64,000 nucleotides of DNA, from positions 98,311 through 162,310 of the forward strand of contig OZ316900.1 of assembly GCA_973895155.1 (NCBI GenBank), read 5' to 3'. Below are positions 27,643 to 37,976 of this stretch, in pieces. The first letter of the stretch is position 1. The number at the start of each line of letters is the position of its first letter. The notes under the pieces were generated by a model. It worked only from the letters and a program-made list of their open reading frames with translations, did not search any database and had not been told where the DNA came from. The position numbers were made by a program, and so were the translations under genes. Source of the DNA: Marsupella aquatica. Taxonomy: Eukaryota > Marchantiophyta.

Positions 27643-30600
27643 TTAACCCTTCATGCAATTGAATAGAGTGGATAAATATATATATATATATATTTGTTCT
27701 TTCCCAGACACATATTGAATGCATTGGTACTCGAGCCCTCTCCGAACCGTACGAGATGGTCGCCCATCATACGGCTCTCCGATTCAACCTTACTTTGGAT
27801 TCGCTTCTGTCGCAAGGTCTTGGCTTGTTTTTGCAGCGACCTATGTGGGCCTACAAGTGGCGTGAGTTACATGAAGTAACTTGCTTTCCCACTATAGCGC
27901 TCATGTGCGATTCTAGTGGGTGGGAAGGAATAAAACCAAGCATTCTCTTATACGAGCCCCCCTCGTCCTTGAGACCCCGCCGAACATGGTGCATTTACGA
28001 AACGAGGCGCGTAGCGTATTTTTTTTACAAAATCTAAAAATCCAAAGATCCGCGTCAGCCCAAATATGCTTTTTCCGCGTATCGACCCGTCCGGCGGGGT
28101 CCTTGGGATCCTTATTTGATGAGGACTTGGTTGAATCCGATCTGCTAAGATATAGCAGACGCTTAAGCCCCTTCCCTTGTGCCGAGTAGGAAAAGAAAAA
28201 ATATTTTTTTCTTTTTTCACCCTTCGGGTAGGCGAGTACTACGGGCTCTCTGACGTCCACCTCCGTCCAGATGACTGAAGTGGACCTCACCGGTGTTGCC
28301 TACAGTTCTTGGCCGGTTGTTCGTGCAAGGCCGTTTCGTATCGAGATGTCGTTTAGTCTCTTGTCCCCAGTAGTTTGGGTAATCTGCTCCCTCCTTGAGG
28401 CTCTGCAATGTCTGCAGACCGGAAGTTACCATTCTGGTCTTACCGTAATTTATCAACGACAGACTGAGAGCTTGACAGCGCGTATTCGTGCGCGTCACCA
28501 CATTCGCACGGTTCACCGCGGCGGGTCCAGTTTAACCGAAAGAGACTTCGATTTGTCACAGCTGGTTCTCATCTCGTACAATAGCGAGCTGACTTAGTAG
28601 TCTAAGGGTTCAACCTTCCCTTCTATCCCCCTCAACTACGCTTCTAGAGCATGCTCCGGTTCCCACCCGTTTACACGGGGTTTAGGTAAGCTCTATGCCC
28701 GGCACGCGGAATAAGGTCTCGCGTGGTTTGCTGCTATATGGTGAGCACAGAATAGTAATTCTTCTCCATATGGCTAAACAATGACTGTAAGCGACGCGAA
28801 CGGTCGCCCTAAATTCCACTGCAATGGTACCGCGAATTCGAAAAGTAATAACCAGAATGGCTAACCCAATAGCGGATTCCGCAGCAGCCACCGTTAAAAC
28901 AAATAAAGCAAATAATTGACCCATCATATCATCCAAATAAACAGAAAATACCAAAAAGTTCAGATTGACAGCAAGTAACATTAACTCAATTGGTAGGGGG
29001 TGGGCCACCCGCCCGATAGCAGAGACCTTCTCCCTTTTGTCGAGCACTACGAGCCTGCGGGCAGAAACTTTTTAGTTTAAAGGCCCAAAGGGCACGAGAC
29101 CCGAACCCTACAGCCCTTCGGGCACTTGGCCGCCCCCTCCTTCTAGTCTTCGTACACGGAAATCATCGAGCCATTTCCGGCTTTCGGCGCTTCTTCCGCA
29201 AAGCCGAAAAAGTAAGTCTCCCGTCTGTAAGTGCTTACGCACCTCCGGACCCATAGGGAGAAGCACGTCGTAGTGCGAAGACCAGGGGAAGGGAGGGTTG
29301 CGTAAGGTAAGAAAATATTTTTTATGCTTGGGTGGCCCCCCTCCGAACCGTACGTGCAAGATTTCCCCGCATACGGCTCTCCGAGATGAAAAAACAAATC
29401 CTGTATCGGTAGTTGCGCCCTCTTCCGGCAGGTACGAGGGGCGCGAGACCCGATAGGCACATAGTGCTCGACCCGATAGGTTCAGCGTCCTTCGGACCCA
29501 CAAAGTGCTATGCACCTCTCCCTATGGCACTCGTTCGCGGAAATAAGTTATTTCCGCAAACTTCTCTGCCTCTACGAGAGAAGGCCCATACGGAGCGAGG
29601 AGAGATGCGTGGCACTCGACTATATAGAAAAGAGGAGGCCCTGTAAAGCCAAAAGAGTCTCCTGACCCGGAGGCCCACACAATGGTCTTACGGAGTCCTC
29701 CGTACGTAAATGACCATGACTAGATAGTCGCTGAGGTAGCTGGATCGACCTCTTCAAGTGTCTTTCACAACTCTTACTTTCGGAAATCCACCAGCCTGTG
29801 GCCCTGAGTTCTCTCTCTCGCTAGGGTGCGGGAATCTACAAGCTATTTTCGACCTTTAGGTCCTTCGGACCGACGAAGACCCCTCAAGTATCCGCTCCAC
29901 GGGCATAAAATGACAGAAAAAGTCCCCGGGCCGCTGGTCGCCCCTTGGGTCCGACCGAGACTTCTTTGGCTTTATGAAGGAAGCGCCGAAGGTTCCGAAG
30001 GACTTTACAATTTCCGCGCACGATATCACCCGAACACGCTCCCCGCGCACTACGTGCCTCTAGCCCTTCGGCTTGACGATTTCAGGGTTATCTCTTCCCT
30101 TCCGTCCCCGAGTCCGGTTAGTTCGGGGCGAGCCTTCCCTACAACGGGCGATACAACTCATACGAGCCAGTCGTCCCCGGTAAGTGATCTCTCTCTTGAT
30201 CCCTTCGCGATAATCGCTACTACGGAACACCCGATGCCTTTCCACGACGGGGCCGCCGCCCTTCCCCCGACCCCCTAAGTAGATTGATTAGCCGTCACCG
30301 ACCTTAGGCATTCCCACGTTTCGTGTTTGTGTGTCAAAATAGGTTCTTTAGGATTCGAGTCATTACCCACATTTTGTGGTAGCTGTCCCGCAGTATGTTT
30401 CCACTCTTTCAACTAACCCCAATGCCAGAGGCGGTGGCTGTAAGAAGGCCGCTCTTACTGCTGGCGGCATATATTCTCAGGATCGTCGGGTCGTCGCTGC
30501 CAGACTGAGGTTACACCCTCCAGCTAACTTGGGAACGAATCCATAGCACCTAATAGCTCGGGGCAAAAAAATTGGTTTTTTCGGTTTCGCTCCCCTTTTC

Positions 30601-30814
30601 CCGGCATGCTACAATACCCCTTGGGATTTCCCCTAAAGGATAGCGGGATGCTTTACATGATGAACATATTCATGGTACGTTTCGTACGAGCACACTCTAC
30701 TCTACGCGGCGCACGCATTGACATAATAAGAATATTTTTTCTATTTAAGAAAATTCCCCAAATACCTAAAAGAAAAAGAATCATAGAAAATGTTAAATAT
30801 TTTACTAGATCCAT
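27643..30814 (-). CDS. nad4L: NADH dehydrogenase subunit 4L (nad4L), three exons
   Basis: Nad4L is a small membrane subunit of complex I. The exons are 30715-30814 (100 nt), 28810-28992 (183 nt) and 27643-27662 (20 nt), giving 303 nt and 100 amino acids. Exon 1 runs [20 protein letters not shown] to IMSM; exon 2 has [20 protein letters not shown] and [11 protein letters not shown]; exon 3 is only 20 nt and encodes INCMKG plus stop. Introns fall at nucleotides 100 and 283. The codon spliced at 100 is CCA (Pro), where the family has Ser, so a C-to-U edit at its first base is expected. The upstream in-frame ATG at 30841 (MAFETETII) is unlikely to be the start. Confidence 0.95.
27663..28809 (-). 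other. Group II intron nad4Li283
   Basis: A 1147-nt intron with GGGCGACCG start and CTCTAT end. Domain V is near 27740-27776 (GAGCCGTATGATGGGCGACC... ...GTACGGTTC). Its domain I (28217-28516) is closely related to cox2i250 and nad3i140. The (TA)n run at 27677-27692 lies near its 3' end, in the domain V-VI region. Confidence 0.9.
28993..30714 (-). other. Group II intron nad4Li100 with enlarged domain VI
   Basis: A 1722-nt intron starting GTGCGCCGCG and ending CCCCTAC. Domain V is at 29345-29380 (GAGCCGTATGCGGGG... ...CACGTACGGTTC). The distance from domain V to the 3' end is about 350 nt instead of the usual 50-70 nt, because the domain VI stem (GGGGGGCCACCC with GGGTGGCCCACCCCC) encloses about 290 nt of GC-rich dispersed-repeat sequence. 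Related to rpl2i28 and nad7i336. Confidence 0.88.
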
Positions 30815-31242
30815 AATAATAGTCTCCGTTTCGAAAGCCAACTCGATTGAAGTGCTCCAGGAAAATATATTTCTTTCCTATTTTCCGGGGGAAGCGCCGG
30901 GCCCGGAGTAATCACCGGACGTGCAACCCGATAAATAAATAATTCCCAAAGCCCTTTCTTTCCCTCTCACGTCTGACAGTCCCGGGGCCTCTCCCTATAG
31001 TTGAGTACTCGAAGGGCCGCCCGAGGGGCCGATGAGGCCGGAAATGGCTCATTTACGGGCACGAAGACTAGAAGGAGAGGGGAGAGTACGTAGTCGTTCC
31101 TACTCTACCTACAAGAGTCTCGTGGCCTTTGGGCCGTTAGTCTCATGTCTCGCTCGGACCCGCCCCCCTACGGTAATACAGGAACTTACTCGGCGCCTAC
31201 CTTTGGTTCAAGGCGCCATCTGAACTCTGGTTCTTAATTATT

Positions 31243-31512
31243 TCAAAGAACAAAAAACACAAAAACATATTTGATAATTATTAAACAGAATACTCTAAGA
31301 AGAATCAAGATCCAATTTCGTGTTACTTCATGGTGAACATAATCTGCCAAAATCTCTTCGATTCCCACATGAATATGCCAAAATAACAAGATATTTAGCA
31401 GAATCAGAGTGGATACATTTGCTATAAGAATGGTAGGTATTGAAAAAGCAGCAGTAATTCTTTGAAGAAGCCAATGCCCCAAGGTTTCTCTATGAGTTTT
31501 CATCGCTTTCAC
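31243..31512 (-). CDS. sdh4: Succinate dehydrogenase membrane anchor subunit 4 (sdh4)
   Basis: Sdh4 is one of two small membrane anchors of complex II and helps bind heme b and ubiquinone. The frame is 89 amino acids with three hydrophobic helices. It starts [20 protein letters not shown], has the conserved heme/quinone segment [18 protein letters not shown] with the Asp-Tyr pair, and ends KYVFVFFVL. It lies between atp8 and nad4L. The alternative start at the second Met is possible. Confidence 0.9.
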   Translation of the reverse strand: MKAMKTHRETLGHWLLQRITAAFSIPTILIANVSTLILLNILLFWHIHVGIEEILADYVHHEVTRNWILILLRVFCLIIIKYVFVFFVL

Positions 31513-32062
31513 CTTTTTTTTCCAGCCGCGAAATTCGTTTCTTTTCGTTCCTTTCGGGGCGCTCGGCCAAGGGCTCCACCCAGCGCGGCTTTGCTAATGG
31601 AATAAATGTCTCCGCTAAACGCAAGCGCCCGGCCCGTGTTAACCTAAATGATTTATACTTTGAAAAAACAAAATATTTTTTTGTGATGCGTCCCCCGAGA
31701 AATTATCAAGCTCATAAACATAGGCGAAATGCCGTTTGATGAGTAACTAAAAACGAGGAAGACGGTTATGGAAAGGAAGAACTAATGAGAAAGACAGGGA
31801 TTGCTAGCGTAAACCTATTTTTTTATTAATTGGTATTGTTTACCATTCAAGCCTCGGATATAGCCCAAATTGTCTGAGCAATTGTATGTGCTTGCCCCAC
31901 AGCCCCTAGGTCTTGATGGCAAAAGCCCTCCCAGGGCATAGCATAAATATCTACGGTGGGATAAGCAAAGCGCATAAACGCTTTCTGTTTCGCGACAAAA
32001 TCTATTTATTTTCGTTCCCACCCTCTCTGAAAGTCCTGATGAGTGAAACCAATCGAGAGATA
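31513..32062. other. Spacer with a repeated frame end (31826-32010)
   Basis: No intact gene is visible. The minus strand is open from about 31999 to 31847 and encodes KQKAFMRFAYPTVDIYAM followed by PWEGFCHQDLGAVGQAH. The first half of this, with its flanking DNA, recurs at about 52658-52775. I do not recognise the protein. Confidence 0.5.
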
Positions 32063-32262
32063 AACAAGAATAGCTATTTTAGGTGCAATCGAAGAAAATG
32101 CTGTAACCATAGTTTGGAACTGTTTCGACGTAATACTAAAAAAAACTATGGCAAAAGCATTAATGGTCATTAATAAATCTATATGGTTCCGCATGAGAAA
32201 CCAGTGAACAGATAACCTACGTGTCCAATAGAACTATAAGCTTATTGTTTAATAGGCCCCAA
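32063..32262 (-). pseudogene. nad2: Shuffled fragments of nad2
   Basis: Read on the minus strand, three pieces of nad2 occur close together: AYSSIGHVGYLF-GFSCGT (frame ending near 32190), then LMTINAFAIV, then TAFSSIAPKIAIL. In an intact nad2 the TAFSSIAPKI segment lies upstream of AYSSIGHVGYLF, so the order is rearranged, and the pieces are in different frames. This is a recombination product, not a gene. Confidence 0.75.
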
Positions 32263-33619
32263 GTCCGTCCTGAAAAAGAGACGCGAGATTCTCCAGAAAC
32301 CGACAGCACGCACCAATCTTTCCCTTTTGCCAAATATGAAGCTGCTCTCGCCGGTTTTTCGTTTGATAATAAATCACGAACCCCGTACTTTTTAGCTAAA
32401 TGCAAGGTGGTAGCGAGTTATAAAGTATCCGAAGCAGGTGCGGCGAAACGTTGTGATAGAGGCGGCGCCGGAGGGGGGTCGGTGCGGTTGAAGGCTGTGG
32501 GACGCCTGAAGGAACTTCAGGAGCAGGTACATGTGGCAGGTTTGCCAGCCATCGCCCAAAGTTTTCTTATTATCTTCCAAGGCCTTGGTATGTGACTGTA
32601 CAGCAGCCTCAGATTGCAATTTGTTGGCCCTGTATTTATTTCACTGTAGAGCCAAACCACCCGCCCCTGCTGTTTGTTACGCGGCGCCGGGACTCATCGT
32701 GCCGTATAACATCCCTTAGTTCCTGTTCTGCGTGTGTTACATTATTATTAAGATAATCGCGTCGTTGGCTCCAAATGCTTATTTAAAGCTTATGCCATTC
32801 CAAGCCATTAGCGGTATGAGCTGCCCCGTTAGCAGCCTTCGATTTATTCAATTCGACTTTTCGGTAGTTCCCCACGGCCGTGGCTGTCGTACCCAGCACG
32901 GTCTTTATTTCCATAGGTTGAGACTTGATGCGGTCAGCCACCGATACCCCCCGAAGCGCTCGGGCGGCCCTTTTGATGCTACTATTAAATGTAGTGCCTA
33001 GTGAGTATATAACCCCATACATGAGGTTTATTTGCGTGGGGATATGGGAGTGGCGGCTGGTGCTACGAAAGTGACCAAACAGCACATCTGATTTGTTAGG
33101 ATAATGGTTAGGTCTTGGCGGTCGCTCAACAGCTATTTGCTCTTGCAGAGCAAATGCCCGGAGGTACCCTTCGAGCACCAGAAGAAGAATACTCCCCATG
33201 TGGGTGGAAGGCCTTCGCCCTCCAGGGCATCGGTCAATAAATTCGAACCTGGTGAAATAAATCCTCCGTAGTTTTGAAAACTGAACCAAACAGCTGTTCC
33301 AAGTTAAATTCTATAAGGCCATCAAAACGTACTCCTTGAATAATTGATCCATGGAAATACATCGAAATCACAGGTCTTGTAAAATCTTAGAGCCAGAGTG
33401 TGGGACCCGTAGTAAAAAGACTTTTCCTGTAACTGTAAAAAATAAATAGAAATTACGTGTAGCAAAATACACACGGAATATACCAAAAATCCACTTGATC
33501 TTTTAAGACTCAGATGAAAAAACCAAGAATGGGGAAGGAGCGAATGGAAGTCGGGTACACTAAATTTAGAGCTATCCAACTCCCGGACCTACTTGGTTCA
33601 CTCGTGAGAACATTCCGCC
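32263..33619. other. Spacer with decayed open frames
   Basis: The strongest open stretches are plus 32221-32595 (124 codons, with AKYEAALAGFSFDNKSRTPY) and minus 32783-33289 (168 codons, with PMEIKTVLGTTATAVGNY and KAANGAAHTANG). A further minus-strand stretch at about 33240-33380 reads YFHGSIIQGVRFDGLIEFN. None matches a family I know. Confidence 0.45.
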
Positions 33620-33815
33620 CTACACAGTCATTGCTCTGCTACGCGCCTACTTTTTCCTGCGGTACCAGTCGTTTTCTCAGTAGGATACAGGGCGGCCATT
33701 CAGTATTGGTAAAAACCAATACTGAATATAAGACGAAATGGGGAGTAATATGAACCAAACATAACCGAATGAATTGTGTCAAATACGTAAATTGATCTAG
33801 TTGAGGCCGGAGATG
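33620..33815 (-). pseudogene. atp8: Partial copy of the atp8 5' end
   Basis: The minus strand encodes PQLDQFTYLTQFIRLCL and, further on, LLRKRLVPQEKVGA-stop-QSND, matching the N-terminus of the intact atp8 directly upstream (PQLDQFTYLTQFVWLCV and KLRKRLVSQEKVGAKQSND). Between them a 13-base perfect inverted repeat (33698-33727) replaces native sequence. The in-frame stop and loss of the C-terminal two thirds show it is not functional. Confidence 0.85.
33698..33727. repeat. Perfect 13-bp inverted repeat with 4-nt loop
   Basis: ATTCAGTATTGGT is followed by AAAA and then its exact reverse complement. It lies inside the broken atp8 copy where the intact gene has different sequence. Confidence 0.9.
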
Positions 33816-33869
33816 TAGGGCGTTAGTTCTACATAACATTTTTTTTCCTTTCCCCTTCTTCGTTACATC

Positions 33870-34388
33870 TCATGAAATTTTTTTTTTTCTCGGTCCGTTC
33901 TTTATCTTCGCCAGAGTTCTCTTTTGCCCGCGTAAAACATAGATTTTGTTAAGAGCGGTGGTTTGACGTGAAGCTAGAAAAGTTGTTTGATAAGTAGAAG
34001 GACTCAGGGTTGAAAGTGCGTTCTTTTTGATCACTTGTGATACACTAATCTCTCCCAAAGAAGATACATAATCTTTATTCATTCGTTGCAATTTATTAGT
34101 ATTTGCGAGTTGGACCATTCCTTTACACCACTTAGATGCTCCGGATACACTTGAGTACAGATAGTTTGCACTGGCTTGAAAACATTCTTTGAAAACCACA
34201 TCCTGTTCTACACGGTCATTGCTCTGCTTCGCGCCTACTTTTTCCTGCGATACCAGTCGTTTTCTTAGTTTGATAATTCGACTTATTTTGGGTAATCCAT
34301 CATTATATAATAATACATAAAAAGTCATATAAAACACGCATAACCAAACGAATTGTGTCAAATACGTAAATTGATCTAGTTGAGGCAT
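33870..34388 (-). CDS. atp8: ATP synthase subunit 8 (atp8, ymf19)
   Basis: Atp8 is a small membrane-anchored subunit of the F0 part of ATP synthase. The frame is 172 amino acids, the usual liverwort length. It starts MPQLDQFTYLTQFVWLCVFY, the diagnostic N-terminal membrane helix, followed by LRKRLVSQEKVGAK and a long polar C-terminal tail rich in Lys and Ser. It sits between rps1 and sdh4. Confidence 0.95.
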   Translation of the reverse strand: MPQLDQFTYLTQFVWLCVFYMTFYVLLYNDGLPKISRIIKLRKRLVSQEKVGAKQSNDRVEQDVVFKECFQASANYLYSSVSGASKWCKGMVQLANTNKLQRMNKDYVSSLGEISVSQVIKKNALSTLSPSTYQTTFLASRQTTALNKIYVLRGQKRTLAKIKNGPRKKKIS

Positions 34389-34885
34389 TTTTTTCCACTT
34401 TTTTTTTTACCGATTCCAATACTTATTGAATCGCGCTCCGCCCAGCCAAATAAAATATATACTTTATTTGCGCTCTGAGTCGTTCTGGGTGGGGGATAAT
34501 TATTTTATCATCCGAGGCCATGCGCGTAGTCTGGGTCCGAAGGACACGGGGGAATCATGCCTGTATCGGGCCAGAACGAAAAAGCAGAGCTTTTATTCGC
34601 TTCGCAAAGGACCCGCCCGAAACCTAGTACTCCGCCATGGGCCGGAAATTTTAAAGCCGGCCGGAAACGCAAAGAAAATAATTTTTCAGTGATTAGCTAA
34701 AGGGCCGCAGGCAACCTCCCCTTTTCATTACTGAGGTCCTGAGTATACATGTGGGCATACCCCCCCGCATTACCTGAGGCTTGGGGCGATGAGACATCGC
34801 TTGTAGTCGCACTACTGGATTATTTGCGTGACATCCCCTCTTCGCATCTAGTTTTTAACCGCGTTAACGCACCAACAAAAACTAA
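34389..34885. other. Spacer between rps1 and atp8
   Basis: No gene is seen. It includes AT-rich and GC-rich patches and a short antisense open frame only. Confidence 0.5.
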
Positions 34886-35665
34886 TTATTTGCCCCGGCC
34901 TTGGTCTTTGAGTCGAAATACGTTATTTTTGGTGGGTTGTTTAGTAGTTTCACGTTTTTTCTCGGTATGGGTGAGAGGAGGCTTTGGGCCTAAATGCTTG
35001 AAGCTCTGTTTGGTCCTTTTGGTCGTAGGAACTTTCTCGGAAAAAATATTTTTTTTCTTGACGTTCGTGTTCCTCTCCACGTCTCGCCGGTGTTTTAGCT
35101 TCGCGCCTAAATGCTTTGTTCGTTCCTGATGCGATCTTGGCGTCGAAAAATAATCTATTTTGCCATCACCAATCTCTTTTACCACGATATTACTGATTTC
35201 TGGTTTCATGTTCAAAATGGAGAATATTCTCCATTGACTATAAAATACTTTTCTACTTTTGAGAAGACTCTTGGGGAGAAAAGCTATATACCCTGCGATT
35301 GCTACAGCATAACCTCCTTTCACTGAATTCAAAATAAATCCTTTGACCAAATTTTGGTCACTTCGCCAAATCTTGGTGAGTTCAATCCAAACTAGTTTTC
35401 CTTTACATCTTATTTCTAATGGTTTCGGCAGAAGCATCTTTGGTTCACCAAACACTTCTACATCTTCAATTCCAAAATTAAACCTTGCTTGCTTGGTGAT
35501 TGGCACTTTCTCCAGTTCATGTTGGAAACAAATTATTGGAGTTTTCAGTCCCGTATCCACCAAGACCTTGTTTTGTTGTAATTGTATCACTGAACATTGT
35601 ATAGCACTCCCACGTAATGGATTAAAACTAGAATTATATTTGGGAAATAATTGACTAAAGCTCAT
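34886..35665 (-). CDS. rps1: Ribosomal protein S1 (rps1)
   Basis: Rps1 is a mitochondrial small-subunit ribosomal protein of the S1-domain type. I chose the ATG at 35665, giving 259 amino acids starting MSFSQLFPKYNSSFNPLRGS, because the 13 residues upstream (from 35704) are low-complexity and the family begins here. The S1-like core includes GKLVWIELTKIWRSDQNLVK and GGYAVAIAGYIAFLPKSLL. The tail is lysine-rich and poorly conserved. It is the last gene of the ribosomal block. Confidence 0.92.
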   Translation of the reverse strand: MSFSQLFPKYNSSFNPLRGSAIQCSVIQLQQNKVLVDTGLKTPIICFQHELEKVPITKQARFNFGIEDVEVFGEPKMLLPKPLEIRCKGKLVWIELTKIWRSDQNLVKGFILNSVKGGYAVAIAGYIAFLPKSLLKSRKVFYSQWRIFSILNMKPEISNIVVKEIGDGKIDYFSTPRSHQERTKHLGAKLKHRRDVERNTNVKKKNIFSEKVPTTKRTKQSFKHLGPKPPLTHTEKKRETTKQPTKNNVFRLKDQGRGK

Positions 35666-36331
35666 TTTTATTCCTTTTCCTTTTTCAGTACTTCTGTCAC
35701 CCAATTCGTTTGCTTATAAGGGCCTTCGGACTAAGCAGTGCCCTCATAATCAGTTTCATGAGGCCTTTAGGGCATAGTAATTAATTGCTAGGGGGAGAAC
35801 AAAATTATTTATTTGTGCTGCGCCGAGCCTTCCCGTATTTCGACTTGGAACCATCCCAGTTGAATAGGCCTGAAGTCGACGAGACTCGTTCAGTCCGGGA
35901 ACGAAAACGACCCAAGCTCTATCATTCTCATTTTAGAGAACCTGAGATAACCGTGCAGCCGTAAGCCGCAGGCCACCCCCATAGGGCATAGAACGAGAGA
36001 AAAAAAATATATATAAATTTTTATTTGTTTCCGGCCCTTTCCCGGCGTCGGCCCGGCTGGAGACACTCCGGTATCGGCTAAAGCCCGAACCCTATCGGCC
36101 CGAGGGCGCGATACTATAGATAGAAGTGCTACGCACTTTGTGGGTCCGAAGGGCCGCCGAAGGCCAGACATGGCTTGTAGATTTCCTTCTCCGCCTTTAC
36201 GAAGGACGGGTTAAGCCCCGTGAAGCCAAAGAAGTATCCCAAAGAAGTCTCCCTCGGACCCTAAAAAAATTGTTTCTGCTCTTGAACCTCAATTTACCAT
36301 TTTATGATGACATAGCACTTTATGATGATAT
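35666..36331. other. Spacer between rps11 and rps1
   Basis: No gene is seen. The part at 36020-36260 carries the dispersed GC-rich repeat (GGCCAGACATGGCTTGTAGA and relatives). Confidence 0.5.
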
Positions 36332-36709
36332 TTAAACACGACGTTTTTTAGGGGGTCGGCATCCATTATGTGGCGTTGGGGTTACATCGCGAATTTTGGT
36401 AATAATAAGACCTCCTGGTTTTAAACCACGTAGCGAAGATTCCTTTCCATAACCCAATCCTTTGATTCTCACTTCAACAAACTTAAATCCAAGTTGAATG
36501 GCAGCTCGCGCGGCATTTTCTGCGGTTGCTTGAGCAGCATAATTGGTTGAGCGACGAGATCCCTTAAACCCCACTGAACCCGAGGGGGACCAAGTTTTTG
36601 TATTTCCGTCATAATCCGTTAAAGTAATAATTGTATTACCAAAAGTTGATTGAATATAAGTAATACAGTGTTTTTTTTGCATATTAGTAATACCGTGCTT
36701 TTCCTGCAT
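36332..36709 (-). CDS. rps11: Ribosomal protein S11 (rps11)
   Basis: S11 is a small-subunit platform protein. The frame is 125 amino acids: it contains [39 protein letters not shown] and the C-terminal [20 protein letters not shown]. The N-terminus repeats itself (MQEKHGIT, then MQKKHCIT), so the second Met at codon 10 is an alternative start. Pro in RGLKPGGLI, where Leu is expected, suggests an editing site. Confidence 0.95.
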   Translation of the reverse strand: MQEKHGITNMQKKHCITYIQSTFGNTIITLTDYDGNTKTWSPSGSVGFKGSRRSTNYAAQATAENAARAAIQLGFKFVEVRIKGLGYGKESSLRGLKPGGLIITKIRDVTPTPHNGCRPPKKRRV

Positions 36710-36827
36710 GATTGTTTATTGAATGTTTTTGGTGTTGCTCGATATCATCGATTTCGTTTTTTTATGATCCATCCAATTCGTTCACCAATTACAGAGATAT
36801 TTTGTACGAACTGGAAAAAAACTTTTC

Positions 36828-37190
36828 TCAACTTCTGATCGAAATGTATCTCAATTTGCGAGAAGTCTTAGCATTAGTATGAGTCCGTTGGCCGCGTAAG
36901 GGCAATCCTGCATTATGGCGAAACCCGCGATAACAACCAATACTAATTAATCGTTTGATGTCCCTCTGAATGACTCTCTCCAATTCCGAATCGACTAAAT
37001 AATTTTGACTTATTATTTCTATAATTTGGTCAAATTGATATTTAGTTAACTTATTAACCTTAATGTTATCGCTGAGGCCTAATCGATCACAAACTTGAAT
37101 TGCCTTTTTAGGCCCAATTCCGAAGATTCGGGTTAAGGCAATTTTCACCTGTTTATTGGAATTCAGATTGGTTCCTAAAATATATGACAT
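36828..37190 (-). CDS. rps13: Ribosomal protein S13 (rps13)
   Basis: S13 is a head protein of the small subunit that contacts the P-site tRNA. The 120-residue frame starts MSYILGTNLNSNKQVKIALT, has GIGPKKAIQVCDRLGL and ends with the basic HNAGLPLRGQRTHTNAKTSR motif. It begins three bases after the rpl6 stop. Confidence 0.97.
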   Translation of the reverse strand: MSYILGTNLNSNKQVKIALTRIFGIGPKKAIQVCDRLGLSDNIKVNKLTKYQFDQIIEIISQNYLVDSELERVIQRDIKRLISIGCYRGFRHNAGLPLRGQRTHTNAKTSRKLRYISIRS

Positions 37191-37193
37191 GAT

Positions 37194-37499
37194 TTATTTT
37201 TTTTTCCCTTGTTTTTTATGTATAATTTCGTTCCGATATTGTATACCCCTCCCTTTATAAACTTCGGGAGGTTTACAACTTTTGACAATGGCAGCAAATT
37301 GAGTGACTTTTTGATGATCCATTCCGGTACAACAAATAAGATTAGGCTTTAAGCAAAAAACGCGAACTGAAGGTGGAACTTGAAGTCGAATCTCATGACT
37401 AAATCCTAATTTCAAATATAAAATAGAGCCTTGTGCGTTAGTACTGGCTTTATATCCAACTCCAATTATTTCCAAAAAACAAAAGAATTTGGCTTCCAT
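37194..37499 (-). CDS. rpl6: Ribosomal protein L6 (rpl6)
   Basis: L6 is a large-subunit protein near the stalk base. The frame is 101 amino acids, short relative to bacterial L6 but normal for bryophyte mitochondria. It begins MEAKFFCFLEIIGVGYKAST and has LKLGFSHEIRLQVP and the conserved KPPEVYKGRGIQYRNE. It is tightly packed between rps8 and rps13. Confidence 0.95.
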   Translation of the reverse strand: MEAKFFCFLEIIGVGYKASTNAQGSILYLKLGFSHEIRLQVPPSVRVFCLKPNLICCTGMDHQKVTQFAAIVKSCKPPEVYKGRGIQYRNEIIHKKQGKKK

Positions 37500-37517
37500 A
37501 AACTTTACTTTATTTTT

Positions 37518-37976
37518 TTAAAAAACTTGGCAGAGAATCTCACCGCCACCAAAATTGGTTTTTTGTGCTTCACGATCACATATCAAATTTCCCCTTGAAG
37601 TGGATAAGATGGTTATACCAAGTCCTTCCCTTTTTTTTGATAAACGATTTTTTGATGAATAAATCCGAAAACCTGGTTTAGATATTGTTTCCATCTTTTT
37701 CATTACACCCATTCCAGAAAAATGATACTTCAAGACTATTCTCAAGCTTCCGTCTGCTTCCTGAGAGAATCCGTGGATATAACCCTCATCGTACAGAATT
37801 CTGCAAAAATCCCAACAAAGACGCGAAACGAAAACGCGAGGGGTAATTTTACAAGCGGAGCAGACAAAGCGTTTTTTTCTCTCGCTTATTTTTTTGAAGG
37901 AGGAAAAATAAAGAACACGCTTTTGAGCTTTTTGCGCATTTTTTATACCGGATAAAAGATTACTTAATGTATGCAT
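37518..37976 (-). CDS. rps8: Ribosomal protein S8 (rps8)
   Basis: S8 binds the central domain of the small-subunit rRNA. The 152-residue frame starts MHTLSNLLSGIKNAQKAQK and has the conserved C-terminal signature GLGITILSTSRGNLICDREA. It has the usual central extension (SSFKKISERKKRFVC) relative to bacterial S8. Confidence 0.95.
   Translation of the reverse strand: MHTLSNLLSGIKNAQKAQKRVLYFSSFKKISERKKRFVCSACKITPRVFVSRLCWDFCRILYDEGYIHGFSQEADGSLRIVLKYHFSGMGVMKKMETISKPGFRIYSSKNRLSKKREGLGITILSTSRGNLICDREAQKTNFGGGEILCQVF

Noticed and set aside
28217-28516. Minus-strand open frame of 99 codons with [16 protein letters not shown]
   Set aside because: The same peptide-like segment appears in cox2i250 and nad3i140 at the same intron position. 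It is conserved group II domain I RNA, not protein.
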